From Turneriella sp942492915 (GTDB taxonomy: Bacteria; Spirochaetota; Leptospiria; Turneriellales; Turneriellaceae), in the NCBI GenBank assembly GCA_942492915.1, contig OW818662.1, positions 558,001 to 622,000 of the forward strand: a DNA stretch of 64,000 nt. The letters run 5' to 3'. Made by a program: the position numbers and the translations under genes. Under the pieces are notes generated by a model that had not been told where the DNA came from, ran no database searches, and saw only the letters and a program-made list of their open reading frames with translations. Positions 41,570 through 50,525 of the stretch are shown piece after piece. Within the stretch, counting starts at the first letter, position 1. Each line of letters starts with the position of its first letter.

Positions 41570-42574
41570 ATGAACTTGCTGCGCAAAGAATGGCCTCTGA
41601 TCTCTGCGGCAATAGCATTCGCCGCACTGATGTTTGCCGATTACCAATTGGGGTTCATGACAGACGTGACGTCCCTCACCTCGGGAAAACAATCAGATCT
41701 TTTTGTCTCAGCGGGCTTTCTGACTGTGCTGACTCTTGCGTTTCTGGAAGGTATACTCGGAATCGACAACGCGACAGTACTCGCGATTCAGGTGCGCCAC
41801 CTGAAACCGGCAGACGCGCACAAGGCCTTGACCTGGGGTGTTTGGGGAGCTTTCATTTTTCGGTTCCTTTTTCTGGTCACAGCCGGTTTCATTCTCGAGC
41901 AGAAATGGATCATGGCGATCGGTGGCTTCTATCTCATCAACATGGCCGCCGATTTTTTTCTGAATAATCTTCTACAACTGGTAACCGACCTTACCGTGCT
42001 GGGCAGCTTGATTGCGATATTCTGCATTTCAGGCGAAAGTCTGCACGCCGGAGGTACCCAGATTCCGGTGTGGACGTTCTTCGTGGCGCTGATCATTTTT
42101 GCCGTCGTACGATTCTGGCGTGAGCACCACAAGCGTGAAATCACGCATAGCAAAGAGCCAGAAGAGGGTATTGAAGTTTCGGGTTTTCGTCTGCGCGGCC
42201 ACCCTGTATTGGCAGCAGTAATCGCCGTCGAGTGGACTGATATTCTTTTCTCATTCGATTCAATCGGGGCCGGGGTAGCCATGACGCGCGATTTCTGGGT
42301 CCTTTTCTGGGGTGCATTTTTCGGCGTAACCTGTCTCAGATTGTTCGCCAAATCGTTCATTAAGCTTCTGGAAAAACATCCGCAACTCGAAGCGGCGGCG
42401 ATGCTTGCGGTATTAATCGTCGGCTTCAAGATGGCATTTGAAGCGGGACAAGACACGCTCAAGATTCGCCTCTTTCACGTGGAAAACTGGCAAACCAGCC
42501 TCGTCATTCTTTTGGTTTTCATCGGCGCATTCTTCTTTAGGGGCAAGACGCCACTGATTCATCCCGCTGAGTAG
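41570..42574 (+). CDS. TerC-family integral membrane protein
   Basis: ATG 41570 follows the previous stop by one base. Several transmembrane helices are visible (WPLISAAIAFAALMF, GAFIFRFLFLVTAGFIL, IFALVRFW-like), with the TerC motif LEGILGIDNATVLAI and the second half VEWTDILFSFDSIGAG. Each half carries the conserved Asp residues typical of the repeat. The family is linked to metal (Mn) export and tellurite resistance. Confidence 0.9.
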   Translation: MNLLRKEWPLISAAIAFAALMFADYQLGFMTDVTSLTSGKQSDLFVSAGFLTVLTLAFLEGILGIDNATVLAIQVRHLKPADAHKALTWGVWGAFIFRFLFLVTAGFILEQKWIMAIGGFYLINMAADFFLNNLLQLVTDLTVLGSLIAIFCISGESLHAGGTQIPVWTFFVALIIFAVVRFWREHHKREITHSKEPEEGIEVSGFRLRGHPVLAAVIAVEWTDILFSFDSIGAGVAMTRDFWVLFWGAFFGVTCLRLFAKSFIKLLEKHPQLEAAAMLAVLIVGFKMAFEAGQDTLKIRLFHVENWQTSLVILLVFIGAFFFRGKTPLIHPAE

Positions 42575-42802
42575 CTATTGCTTCATAAATCTGGTTTGCG
42601 CTTGTTTGCGCAGCGCAGCATCACTGATTACCCGCCGCTTCGCGTCGCCGTCGAGCAGTGCCCAAATGGTGATCTCTTCGGTCGTTCGGTAGCAACCGGT
42701 GCAAACGCGCCCTTCCGCGTCAAGTTTGCAGACGGCAACGCAAGGTGATTCGATAAGGTGATCACGCGCTTTATGAAGCATGCGCTTCAACGCATGCTTC
42801 AT
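42575..42802 (-). CDS. DUF1289-family protein
   Basis: 75 residues with the family pattern SPCVAVCKLDAEGRVCTGCYRTTEEI, shown here as ESPCVAVCKLD then VCTGCYRTTEEITIW. The four Cys look like a small metal-cluster site. An ATG at 42802 lies within a perfect hairpin; M8 (42781) is also inside it, and no ribosome-binding site is clear. It converges on terC, with adjacent stops. Confidence 0.8.
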   Translation of the reverse strand: MKHALKRMLHKARDHLIESPCVAVCKLDAEGRVCTGCYRTTEEITIWALLDGDAKRRVISDAALRKQAQTRFMKQ

Positions 42803-42809
42803 AAAGCGC
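42766..42809. promoter_or_regulatory. perfect 19-bp hairpin between the SlyD-like and DUF1289 genes
   Basis: Arms at 42766-42784 and 42791-42809 are exact reverse complements around a six-base loop. On the minus strand the hairpin begins at the SlyD-like stop codon and includes the DUF1289 ATG (42802), so it codes the first 12 residues. There is no T-run for a standard terminator. It could block translation or partly stop transcription. Confidence 0.65.
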
Positions 42810-43279
42810 TAGTGGTGATGACCATGAGCGCCGTGTGCGTGGCCATGCGAGAGCTCTTCGGCAGATGCATCGCGCACTTTTAATACCTTGATATCAAAAG
42901 TTATGCTCTTGCCGGCGTAGGGATGGTTGCCGTCGACTTCAATTTCATTCTCGTGAACTGCAGTGACGAGTGCCGGCAAAATACCTTCTTCGCTCTCGAG
43001 TTCAATCTGCGTGCCGACAGTGATTTCTGCCGGGTTTTCGAGCTGGTCTTTTGGAATCTTCATCAGCATTTCTGCCTGACGATCGCCAAAAGCATCGCGC
43101 GGGCCCATTTCTACTTTGCCGGCAAAACCTTCTTTCTTATCGTTAAGGAACTTTTCGAGCGCCGGCATGAGATTTTTGAAGCCATGCAGGTAATCGAGCG
43201 TGCCATCTTCAAGTTTGGCTTTTCCGGTTTCACTCAGCTCATAGCTGATCGTCACGACTTTATTTCTGGCAACTTGCAT
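42809..43279 (-). CDS. slyD: FKBP-type peptidyl-prolyl isomerase, SlyD-like
   Basis: 156 residues, SlyD pattern: VVTISYELSETGKAKLEDGT, LDYLHGFKNLMPALEKFL, then the inserted-flap segment with PRDAFGDRQAEM. The tail is His-rich (HGHAHGAHGHHH), a metal-binding feature of SlyD. The enzyme isomerises X-Pro bonds and acts as a chaperone. Codes downstream of 43287-44018 on the same strand. Confidence 0.9.
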   Translation of the reverse strand: MQVARNKVVTISYELSETGKAKLEDGTLDYLHGFKNLMPALEKFLNDKKEGFAGKVEMGPRDAFGDRQAEMLMKIPKDQLENPAEITVGTQIELESEEGILPALVTAVHENEIEVDGNHPYAGKSITFDIKVLKVRDASAEELSHGHAHGAHGHHH

Positions 43280-43286
43280 GGCACAC

Positions 43287-44018
43287 TCACACGTTTAATT
43301 CGAGAATTTTGATTTGTTTGCCGCTTTCGGCATCGAGAAAATAAAATACCACATCACCCAGCTCATCGCGCGTCAGGCTAAGCTGGCAGCGACCCTGAAG
43401 AAGGTTAACCGCTTCGACGAGCTCACCTTCGCAGTAGAGCGCGATATGGCCTGTATTAAAACTGGGTTCGTTGCGTTTGAGAAGCCAGTCGAGCAACAGC
43501 CCCTGGTCATTCGCGCTGATCTTCAGATCAAACACGACACCCGGCAGCTCAGGACGTAGCAGCGTAAAGCTGCCGGCCTTCATGAAACCCGGTTCGTTGT
43601 CCGCTCGAAACGCCGGCATCGGCGTTACGGCGTACGGGCTTGCCGCCAGACCATCGGTTTCAATACGAAAAGAATAACTTGCCTGCAGCAGCTGCAGCTT
43701 GATGCGGTTATAGAGCGTGTTCCAGACCTCGTCGTCGAGCAGGTATTCTTCGTCGCCGAGAATATCCCACGCCGTCGCGAGGCTATGCTCGTCAGAAAGT
43801 GCCGCAAAAGGTGAAAGCGGAGGTATAACATCCGCGGCAGAAGGGTTCGCTGCGAGCATCGCCGCTGCTGAGCCTCGTACGGGCTTCGCCTTCTTTTTAG
43901 CATGGGAGGGGGCCTTTTTGGGCTTAGACACCGAAAGGGCACCTTTTTTAGGGCTGAGCAGGCGGTTTTTTGACCTGCGTGCGGGGGGCTTCGTTTTACC
44001 GGAACGCTTAGCTTTCAA
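43287..44018 (-). CDS. hypothetical protein with basic N-terminal tail
   Basis: 243 residues. The first ~50 are Lys/Arg/Pro-rich (KRSGKTKPPARRSKNRLL, KKAPSHAKKKAKPV), as in proteins that bind nucleic acid or polyphosphate. The remainder is soluble alpha/beta (YNRIKLQLLQASYSFRIE, GVVFDLKISANDQGLLLDW, QCLSLTRDELGDVVFYF-like). No family recognised. It is between a sigma-like gene and slyD, ten bases or fewer from each. Confidence 0.6.
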   Translation of the reverse strand: MKAKRSGKTKPPARRSKNRLLSPKKGALSVSKPKKAPSHAKKKAKPVRGSAAAMLAANPSAADVIPPLSPFAALSDEHSLATAWDILGDEEYLLDDEVWNTLYNRIKLQLLQASYSFRIETDGLAASPYAVTPMPAFRADNEPGFMKAGSFTLLRPELPGVVFDLKISANDQGLLLDWLLKRNEPSFNTGHIALYCEGELVEAVNLLQGRCQLSLTRDELGDVVFYFLDAESGKQIKILELNV

Positions 44019-44027
44019 TATGCCTCG

Positions 44028-44876
44028 CTAGTTTTTTCTCTCTCTTTTCGCCAAGTTCTGTTTTTCCCATCGGAAATAGGCCGTTTTCAGCGCCGTAACC
44101 GCACTTTTCAGCTGTCGCTGAGCCGTTGCGATGGAGTCACCGGTGACCTCCGCCACGATGCGTATAGGAATGCGGGTGTCCATGGAAAAAAACTTTTTCT
44201 GTGCGCTGATTCGTCGGTTCGTGAGCCTGTTGACTTCCGCGGCGGTGCCGGATTCAGTTTCGTGCTGAATCCTCATCATTAACTTGAGCAGACGCTCACG
44301 TTCAGCGACAAAACTCTGGCGCTTCTGTTCAGCGAAGCGCAAGAAACTGCGGTATGCCCTGACAACTGCCCAGCGCGCTGTCGCGTCTTTGCCGCGGTGC
44401 TGCATCACCAAATGGCGTAATTCAGCATATGTGAGCGGGTATGCGAGCGCCATTTTGGCGTAGATACGCTGCATGACCTGCAGGTTTCGAAACAGATGGC
44501 CGACGTCATCGTCGCTCTGCCCGTCGTGGTGGTGCAGCTCGACGCGGCGGTTGGCAAGCTCTTCGACCGAGAGCAGTTCGATCTGAGATCGGGGCTGCCG
44601 CCGCCGGCGCAAGAAATGGCTGAATTCAAAATTCAGCGCAGCGGCCAAATATTGGTAGAAAGGGGTGCGCCGCGGATCGTACCGGTCGAGCAGGCCCTGA
44701 AGTTTTCCACAGACGAACAGGTAGAAGTCTGCAGACACGTCGCTGGTCTGCTGGTGCCTGAGCCTTGCGTAGTTATAGATCATCAGGTGCAGCTTTGCCG
44801 GCACAGGATTCTCAGCACTCGCGCGCTGCGCCTGCTGATACGAGTCAAATAGGGCTTGAAACTCTGTCTCGTTCAT
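44028..44876 (-). CDS. sigma-factor-like hypothetical protein
   Basis: 282 residues. Residues 47-96 (ADFYLFVCGKLQGLLDRYDP, then RTPFYQYLAAALNFEFSHFL) resemble sigma-70 region 2 (helices that read the -10 element). A C-terminal helix-rich part includes IRIVAEVTGDSIATAQRQLK, like a HTH. An intact sigma region 4 was not recognised. It may be a divergent sigma factor or a regulator with borrowed fold; no anti-sigma gene is visible next to it. Confidence 0.55.
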   Translation of the reverse strand: MNETEFQALFDSYQQAQRASAENPVPAKLHLMIYNYARLRHQQTSDVSADFYLFVCGKLQGLLDRYDPRRTPFYQYLAAALNFEFSHFLRRRRQPRSQIELLSVEELANRRVELHHHDGQSDDDVGHLFRNLQVMQRIYAKMALAYPLTYAELRHLVMQHRGKDATARWAVVRAYRSFLRFAEQKRQSFVAERERLLKLMMRIQHETESGTAAEVNRLTNRRISAQKKFFSMDTRIPIRIVAEVTGDSIATAQRQLKSAVTALKTAYFRWEKQNLAKRERKN

Positions 44877-44963
44877 AAAAATTGGTCATATTACAACCGG
44901 CATTCTGCGAAAGTTTGAAGCATTTGCAAGAGTTTTTAGCAGATTTGACGCCGCGGGGGCATA

Positions 44964-45833
44964 ATGAGTGGTTCGAAGGCATTACGATTCGCAAAACTGG
45001 AAGGTTTGGGTAACGATTACCTGTTTACAGAAGATTCTCCCAAGAACCCGCAGCGCGCAGCAAGGCTTTTGTGCGACCGTCACTACGGCGTAGGCGCAGA
45101 TGGTCTCGTGCTGATCATGGCACCTGACAACAAAGGTGAAGCTGATTTTCAAATTCGTATTTTTAATCCAGACGGTTCTGAAGCAGAGATGTGCGGCAAC
45201 GCCATTCGTTGCCTTGGCAAATACCTCTATGACCGCGGTAACACCAAGAAGCAAGAAATTAACGTGCAGACAATGCGCGGTATTATTCCGTGCATTCTGA
45301 TGGTACGCGATGGCCGCGTCTACCGCGTGAAGGCCGATATGGGCGAGCCGATTCTCGAGCGCGCGAAGATCCCCATGGTATGCGCTGCCGGAGAAGAAGA
45401 AAAGAAAGTACTTAAAGAAAAGATCTACCTCGAAGACCATAACACATTTGAGTTCATGGCGCTTTCGATGGGAAACCCTCACGTTGTGATCTGGGTTGAT
45501 GATGTAGATAACTTTCCCGTTGGCAAATACGGCCCGATGATCGAGAACTATTCATTGTTCCCGAATCGTACAAACGTGCATTTTATCCAAATGGTCGACG
45601 AAGACCATATCAAGCAGCGTGTTTGGGAGCGCGGCGTGGGCGAAACCCTCGCGTCGGGTACCGGCGCATGCGCAGCGGTGGTTGCCGGGGTGCTCTCGGG
45701 CAAGATCAAGCGCAAGGCGAAAGTCGAACTGCGTGGCGGTATTCTCGAAATCTATTGGTCTGAAAAAGACAACCATGTTTACATGACTGGCCCCTGCAAA
45801 GATGTTTTTGAAGGCCAGACACTGCTCATCTGA
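44964..45833 (+). CDS. dapF: diaminopimelate epimerase
   Basis: 289 residues. The two catalytic Cys are in MCGNAIRCLG and SGTGACAAVV, and FNPDGSEAEMCGN is the classic context. Converts LL- to meso-diaminopimelate for lysine and peptidoglycan. ATG 44964 (MSGSKALRFAKLEGLGNDY) gives the standard N-terminus. Followed by a strong hairpin and purH. Confidence 0.95.
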   Translation: MSGSKALRFAKLEGLGNDYLFTEDSPKNPQRAARLLCDRHYGVGADGLVLIMAPDNKGEADFQIRIFNPDGSEAEMCGNAIRCLGKYLYDRGNTKKQEINVQTMRGIIPCILMVRDGRVYRVKADMGEPILERAKIPMVCAAGEEEKKVLKEKIYLEDHNTFEFMALSMGNPHVVIWVDDVDNFPVGKYGPMIENYSLFPNRTNVHFIQMVDEDHIKQRVWERGVGETLASGTGACAAVVAGVLSGKIKRKAKVELRGGILEIYWSEKDNHVYMTGPCKDVFEGQTLLI

Positions 45834-45848
45834 GCACCGAATTTGATT

Positions 45849-45877
45849 TTAGAGACGCGCAGATCGCGCGTCTCTAA
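45849..45877 (+). terminator. 12-bp hairpin between dapF and purH
   Basis: Perfect stem TTAGAGACGCGC/GCGCGTCTCTAA around AGATC. The following bases AAGAAGGATTTTT include the purH ribosome-binding site (AAGGAT) and a T-run nine bases later. It may end dapF transcripts, or act on purH translation because the site adjoins its foot. Confidence 0.55.
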
Positions 45878-45891
45878 GAAGGATTTTTACA

Positions 45892-47439
45892 TTGGATACA
45901 GTACCGATTCGCCGTGCGCTGATTTCTGTTTCTGACAAAACAGGCTTGAAAGAGTTCGCGGCAAAGCTTCAGACTTTGCAGGTCGAAATCTATTCGACCG
46001 GCGGCACGCTCAAATACCTGAGAGAGCAGGGCATTGCCGCGCTCGCGGTTGAAGACTACACTGGCTTTCCCGAAATGATGGATGGGCGCGTAAAAACCCT
46101 GCACCCGAAAATACACGGCGGATTTCTCGCCCGGCGCGATATGGAATCGCATCTCGAAGCGGCCCGCAAGCACGACATCAAACTCTTCGACCTCGTGGTC
46201 ATCAACCTGTACCCTTTTGAATCGGTGACCGCCAAAGCCGGTACGACATTTGAAGAGGCCGTTGAAAACATCGACATCGGCGGGCCGGCCATGGTGCGTT
46301 CGGCTGCCAAAAACGCCGCTTCGGTTGCGGTTGTTGTTTCACCTGACCAATACGCTGAAGTTCTTGCCGAGCTCGAACAGCATGCGGGCGCAACGACACT
46401 CGCGCTCAGAGAGAAGCTGCGCCTGAACGCGTACCGCCGCACCGCTGCGTACGATGCGGCCATCTCGGCGTACCTCGAAGAGAAAAGTGGTGTGCAGGGT
46501 CTGCGCCTGAGTCTCACGCAGAAACAAGGGCTCCGTTACGGGGAAAATCCGCACCAGAATGCCTCATATCTGGTCGAAGCGGGTAAAGATGTGCCCTGGA
46601 AGCAGCTTGCGGGCAAAGAGCTCTCTTTCAACAATATACTTGATCTTGATATTGCCATTCGTCTCGCGGCTGATTTCGATGAACCCGTGTGCGCAATTTT
46701 CAAGCACACGAACCCATGTGGCGTTGCTACCGGTAACGAGCAGGCGCAGATTCTGCAGCACGCGATGGACACAGACCCTGTCAGCTTCTTCGGCGGCATT
46801 GTTGTCTTTAACCGCCCGCTCGGGAAAGCCGCCGCGGAGAAACTCGCGCCGCATTTTTTTGAATTGATTATCGCCCCGCAATTCGTTGAGGGCGCGTTCG
46901 AAATTCTGGCGGCAAAGAAAAACCTGCGCCTGATCACGGTTGATTTTGCGCTTCTCGATGCGGCCAAAAAACCTGACCTGCGCGCAGTGCCCGGTGCCGG
47001 CGGCTATTTACTGCAAGACCAGGATCTGCCTCTCTGGAACGAAACCGATATCAAAGTGGTTTCTAAAGCGCAGGCAGATGCGCAGACGATGCACGATCTG
47101 GCATTTGCGTCACGGGTCGCGAAATTTGTGAAATCGAATTCGGTGGTTTTCGCATCCGCTGGCCGTACGCTCGCGATCGGCGCCGGCCAAATGAGCCGAA
47201 TCGACAGCATTCGTATTGCCGAGACCAAAGCGGCCGATGCAAAATTGACGCTCAAAGGTTCGGTCATGGCTTCTGAAGCCTTCTTCCCGTTTCGGGACAG
47301 TGTCGACACCTGCGCGAAAATTGGCGTGCGCGCGATTGTACAGCCCGGCGGTTCGATCAAAGACGCAGACAGCATTACGGCCGCAGATGAGCATGGCATT
47401 GTACTGCTGTTCAGCGGAATGAGACATTTTCGCCATTAA
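45892..47439 (+). CDS. purH: bifunctional AICAR transformylase/IMP cyclohydrolase
   Basis: 515 residues, full length. N-terminal MGS-like IMP cyclohydrolase domain (ALISVSDKTGLKEFAAKL, STGGTLKYLREQGIAA, HPKIHGGFLARRD). C-terminal AICARFT domain (LRYGENPHQNASYL, IFKHTNPCGVA, AIVQPGGSIKDAD). Last two steps of purine synthesis. The start is TTG 45892 with AAGGAT about seven bases upstream. Confidence 0.96.
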   Translation: MDTVPIRRALISVSDKTGLKEFAAKLQTLQVEIYSTGGTLKYLREQGIAALAVEDYTGFPEMMDGRVKTLHPKIHGGFLARRDMESHLEAARKHDIKLFDLVVINLYPFESVTAKAGTTFEEAVENIDIGGPAMVRSAAKNAASVAVVVSPDQYAEVLAELEQHAGATTLALREKLRLNAYRRTAAYDAAISAYLEEKSGVQGLRLSLTQKQGLRYGENPHQNASYLVEAGKDVPWKQLAGKELSFNNILDLDIAIRLAADFDEPVCAIFKHTNPCGVATGNEQAQILQHAMDTDPVSFFGGIVVFNRPLGKAAAEKLAPHFFELIIAPQFVEGAFEILAAKKNLRLITVDFALLDAAKKPDLRAVPGAGGYLLQDQDLPLWNETDIKVVSKAQADAQTMHDLAFASRVAKFVKSNSVVFASAGRTLAIGAGQMSRIDSIRIAETKAADAKLTLKGSVMASEAFFPFRDSVDTCAKIGVRAIVQPGGSIKDADSITAADEHGIVLLFSGMRHFRH

Positions 47440-47469
47440 CAGTTTTCCAAAAAGCTGCGCGGAGCGCAG

Positions 47470-48810
47470 ATGAATATTCGCAGACTAAAACCCGGACAAT
47501 TTGTCGAACTTGAATGCAAGCACTTCGTCGCCGAGGGGCTTGGCCTTTCGTATTTTGCCGACGAAGCACAGAAAGAAAAATTTAAGCCGCATGTCTTCTT
47601 CGTTTGGGGCGTTCTTCCCGGGGAGAGATTCATTGCACGCGTTGCCAAGGTCAAATCTAAGAATGCACATGGCGTTTTGGCACACCGCGAAGAATTGCCA
47701 GCCGAACTGAACGGTGAATTTGCGCACGAAACCTGGGCTCTGAAGAGCCTTGCCGCAGAACGGGTCAGGCCCGAATGCGAAAACTACCTGCGCTGCGGCG
47801 GTTGCCGCATGCAGCACATGAGCTATACGCAGACGCTCCAGTACAAAGAAGAGTGGCTGCGCACGCAACTGCAGCGCAACAAGGTTCAGATCGCTGGCCT
47901 TGATTTCCGTAGCCTACCAGAAGAAACGCGCCGGCATTATCGTAATCACGTACAGGTGCATATCAACAAACACGGCACCTACGGGTTCTACGAACCCATG
48001 TCATACCGTACGCGGGCGTTTCCCGACCACGGCTGCCTGATTTTCGATGAAAAGCCGCTGCGCGCTCATTTTCCCAAGTTTCCCGTTGAAGTCAGGGGAG
48101 CTCGAATACGCATCAACACCGACGGCCGTACAGTGTATACAGTTCTCAACAGCCGCGAAGAGCAGAAGGTGATGGCGAGCTACACCGTATCATGGCCACC
48201 CGGCCGTAGCGTAGACATCGAATTTCCCGTGACAGGCTTCTTTCAAGCGAACCTTCGGGCATTGCCGTTTTGGCTCGATACCATTCGCGAGTTTTTCGTT
48301 CGGGCGGGCTATAGGCGGCCACGCGTGCTGGAACTTTTTTCCGGTTTCGGGTTCATCTCTCGTATGCAATCTCTGGTTCAACCGATGGACGTGCTTGCCA
48401 TGGATATACTGAGCAAAGAGCAGGTCGAGCAGGTGAAGTTTTCTGAGAACGGGCAAGAGCTTGCCGGCGATTTTAACGCGTCGTTCAGAAAGGTTGACCT
48501 TTTTTTACCTGAGAAAATTTCCCCATTACTCCTGAACGAAGTCGCCAATTTCAGGCCAGAGGTGCTGCTGATCAATCCGCCGCGCGCTGGCCTTCAGGCT
48601 GCCACCTGGCAAAAATTTCGCGAAGCGGCATTGGCGGGCTTTCGCGGGCCGATTATCTATTCGTCATGCGATGCCGCGACCATGGCGCGCGATCTGGCGA
48701 AGTTCAGCGCAGAAGGTTACCAGTGTGAAACCATGCGCGTCTTTGATTTCTTTCCGTGGACGCACCACTACGAGACGGTCTCTTACCTGACTCAACCGGC
48801 AAACGTCTGA
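47470..48810 (+). CDS. TRAM-domain RNA methyltransferase of the TrmA/RlmD type
   Basis: 446 residues: TRAM domain (about 1-75), a 4Fe-4S cluster site (CENYLRCGGC and a later Cys), and a class I methyltransferase domain. Motifs: LELFSGFGF, VLLINPPRAGLQ, and IIYSSCDAATMARDL with the catalytic Cys. Forms m5U in rRNA (RlmC/RlmD) or tRNA (TrmA); which is unclear. Its last 19 bases overlap the convergent hemE. Confidence 0.87.
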   Translation: MNIRRLKPGQFVELECKHFVAEGLGLSYFADEAQKEKFKPHVFFVWGVLPGERFIARVAKVKSKNAHGVLAHREELPAELNGEFAHETWALKSLAAERVRPECENYLRCGGCRMQHMSYTQTLQYKEEWLRTQLQRNKVQIAGLDFRSLPEETRRHYRNHVQVHINKHGTYGFYEPMSYRTRAFPDHGCLIFDEKPLRAHFPKFPVEVRGARIRINTDGRTVYTVLNSREEQKVMASYTVSWPPGRSVDIEFPVTGFFQANLRALPFWLDTIREFFVRAGYRRPRVLELFSGFGFISRMQSLVQPMDVLAMDILSKEQVEQVKFSENGQELAGDFNASFRKVDLFLPEKISPLLLNEVANFRPEVLLINPPRAGLQAATWQKFREAALAGFRGPIIYSSCDAATMARDLAKFSAEGYQCETMRVFDFFPWTHHYETVSYLTQPANV

Positions 48811-49823
48811 ACCGTTTCAACCATTGCTTCGACACATTCAAGCTTTGCCTGCGGGGTGATGCCATGGCCCAGATTAAAAACATGGCCCGGTTTACCGGCG
48901 CGCGACCTTAATATTCGGACCGTTTCTTCACGCACCGACGTTGCATCACTTTCAAGCGCTGCCGGGTCGAGATTTCCCTGCACCCGAAGGTCGGCCAGGG
49001 AACCCAGATCAATGCGCCAATCTACCGAAAGCACTGCGCCTGTTTTCTGTGCCAGCGGGCGCAGCACATCGATATGCAGAGAGGCTCCCTTGTCGTAGAT
49101 GATTACGGGTGCCTCAGGATAAACTGCCGTTACAATTTTTTCAACGTGCGGCAGCATGTGTTTCTGGTACGTTTCGGCCGAAAGTACGTCACCCCACGAT
49201 TCGAATAACTGCACGGCAGACGCTCCGGCGTTGATCTGTAGCTTCAAATATTCGATCGTGCAGTCGGCGATCTTACCCATCAGGCTATGAAATCGCTCAG
49301 TATGCGAGAACAAAAACGCGCGGGTTTTGTTGTGCGTCTTTGAGGTCGTGCCCTCAATGAGGTAGCTGAGCAGCGTAAAGGGTGATGCGGCAAAGCCGAT
49401 GACTGATTTTTCTGCGGGTAGTGCCGTGCGCGTATTGCGAATCGCCTGTAGAAAAGGTGCAAATTTCCCTTGATTCGCCTCTAGGCGCTTTGCATCGAGC
49501 TTCTGCAGCTGGCTGGCATCTTCGATCTGAAAATCCAATGAGGGCCCACCGGAGTCAAAATTGAATGGAATATCCAGACCGTTCAGTATCGTCATGATGT
49601 CGGCAAAAATGACCGCCGCATCGAGATTAAATCGCCTGATCGGTTGCAATGTGATTTCGGTTGCGACGTCTGCATCAGCGAGCATTGCGTCGAAGCTGAG
49701 TTTCTTGCGCACCTCGCGGTATTCTGGCAGATACCGGCCGGCCTGGCGCATGAACCAGATGGGTGTCCGGTCTGTTGTGAGGCCGCGCACTGCTGAATCA
49801 AATCGGTTTAAGTTTTGGGTCAT
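48792..49823 (-). CDS. hemE: uroporphyrinogen decarboxylase
   Basis: 343 residues. N-terminal PIWFMRQAGRYLPEYR with the conserved Arg, GFAASPFTLLSYLIEG, and the C-terminal VFNLGHGITPQ signature. Decarboxylates uroporphyrinogen III in heme synthesis. Last gene of the heme unit; starts six bases after the response regulator stop. Confidence 0.96.
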   Translation of the reverse strand: MTQNLNRFDSAVRGLTTDRTPIWFMRQAGRYLPEYREVRKKLSFDAMLADADVATEITLQPIRRFNLDAAVIFADIMTILNGLDIPFNFDSGGPSLDFQIEDASQLQKLDAKRLEANQGKFAPFLQAIRNTRTALPAEKSVIGFAASPFTLLSYLIEGTTSKTHNKTRAFLFSHTERFHSLMGKIADCTIEYLKLQINAGASAVQLFESWGDVLSAETYQKHMLPHVEKIVTAVYPEAPVIIYDKGASLHIDVLRPLAQKTGAVLSVDWRIDLGSLADLRVQGNLDPAALESDATSVREETVRILRSRAGKPGHVFNLGHGITPQAKLECVEAMVETVQTFAG

Positions 49824-49829
49824 AATTCC

Positions 49830-50525
49830 TCAGCGCTTGAGCGCGTATCCCTTGCGGGGTATGGTCACAAAATATACGGGTTCTTTCGGGTCTGGTTCGA
49901 AAAGTTTGCGAAATTTAAGAATATAGTTATCCAGGTTGCGGCTCGTCAGGTTTTTCGCGGTCGCCGAAATGGCAGTTTGCAGCTCTTCACGCGAAATTAT
50001 TCGATTCGGATTTTCCACGAAAAAAAGCAGAGTCGCAGTCTCTGACGGCGTCAGTTTGTTTTCTTGTTTGTCTCGCACCACAAGATTCAGCTGGGGGTCG
50101 AAACGTCCGGCACCGATCTGAAAATCTCCTGGAGAATTTCCCGCGTCAGCCCCGCGCATCTGTTCGAACAGATTCTCAATTTTGAGCAGAAGGTGTTTTA
50201 GGTTAAAAGGTTTGACGATGTAATCGATCGCACCGGCCGCAAATGCCTGGTCCGTATGGCTTTCTTGCTCCGAGGCCGTGAGCAGAATGACTGGCAACAT
50301 GTGATTTTTTGTCTTGAGGTCTTTGAGCAGTGCAAGCCCGCTTTTTCCCGGTAGCATGATGTCGAGAAGCAGCAGGTGAAAACCCGTGTCGGCTTTGCGT
50401 TCGAATTGTTCGGCGCTGAAGAAAGCCGATACCTGATAGCCCGCGCGCTTGAGGTTTTCCGCGAGCAGCTCGCGAATACTGTCGTCGTCTTCCACGATTG
50501 CGATATGCTTTTTCGGACCTGTCAT
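49830..50525 (-). CDS. hemR: OmpR-family response regulator, HemR-like
   Basis: 231 residues: receiver domain with VEDDDS pocket, phospho-acceptor Asp55 (LLLLDIMLPG) and Lys in YIVKPFN, then a winged-helix output domain (REELQTAISAT, LDNYILKFRKLFEP, IPRKGYALKR). Its place between kinase and hemE in a heme operon matches leptospiral HemR (Rrlep). It probably binds the TGACA-N6-TGACA box ahead of hemA. It overlaps the kinase gene by four bases. Confidence 0.87.
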   Translation of the reverse strand: MTGPKKHIAIVEDDDSIRELLAENLKRAGYQVSAFFSAEQFERKADTGFHLLLLDIMLPGKSGLALLKDLKTKNHMLPVILLTASEQESHTDQAFAAGAIDYIVKPFNLKHLLLKIENLFEQMRGADAGNSPGDFQIGAGRFDPQLNLVVRDKQENKLTPSETATLLFFVENPNRIISREELQTAISATAKNLTSRNLDNYILKFRKLFEPDPKEPVYFVTIPRKGYALKR

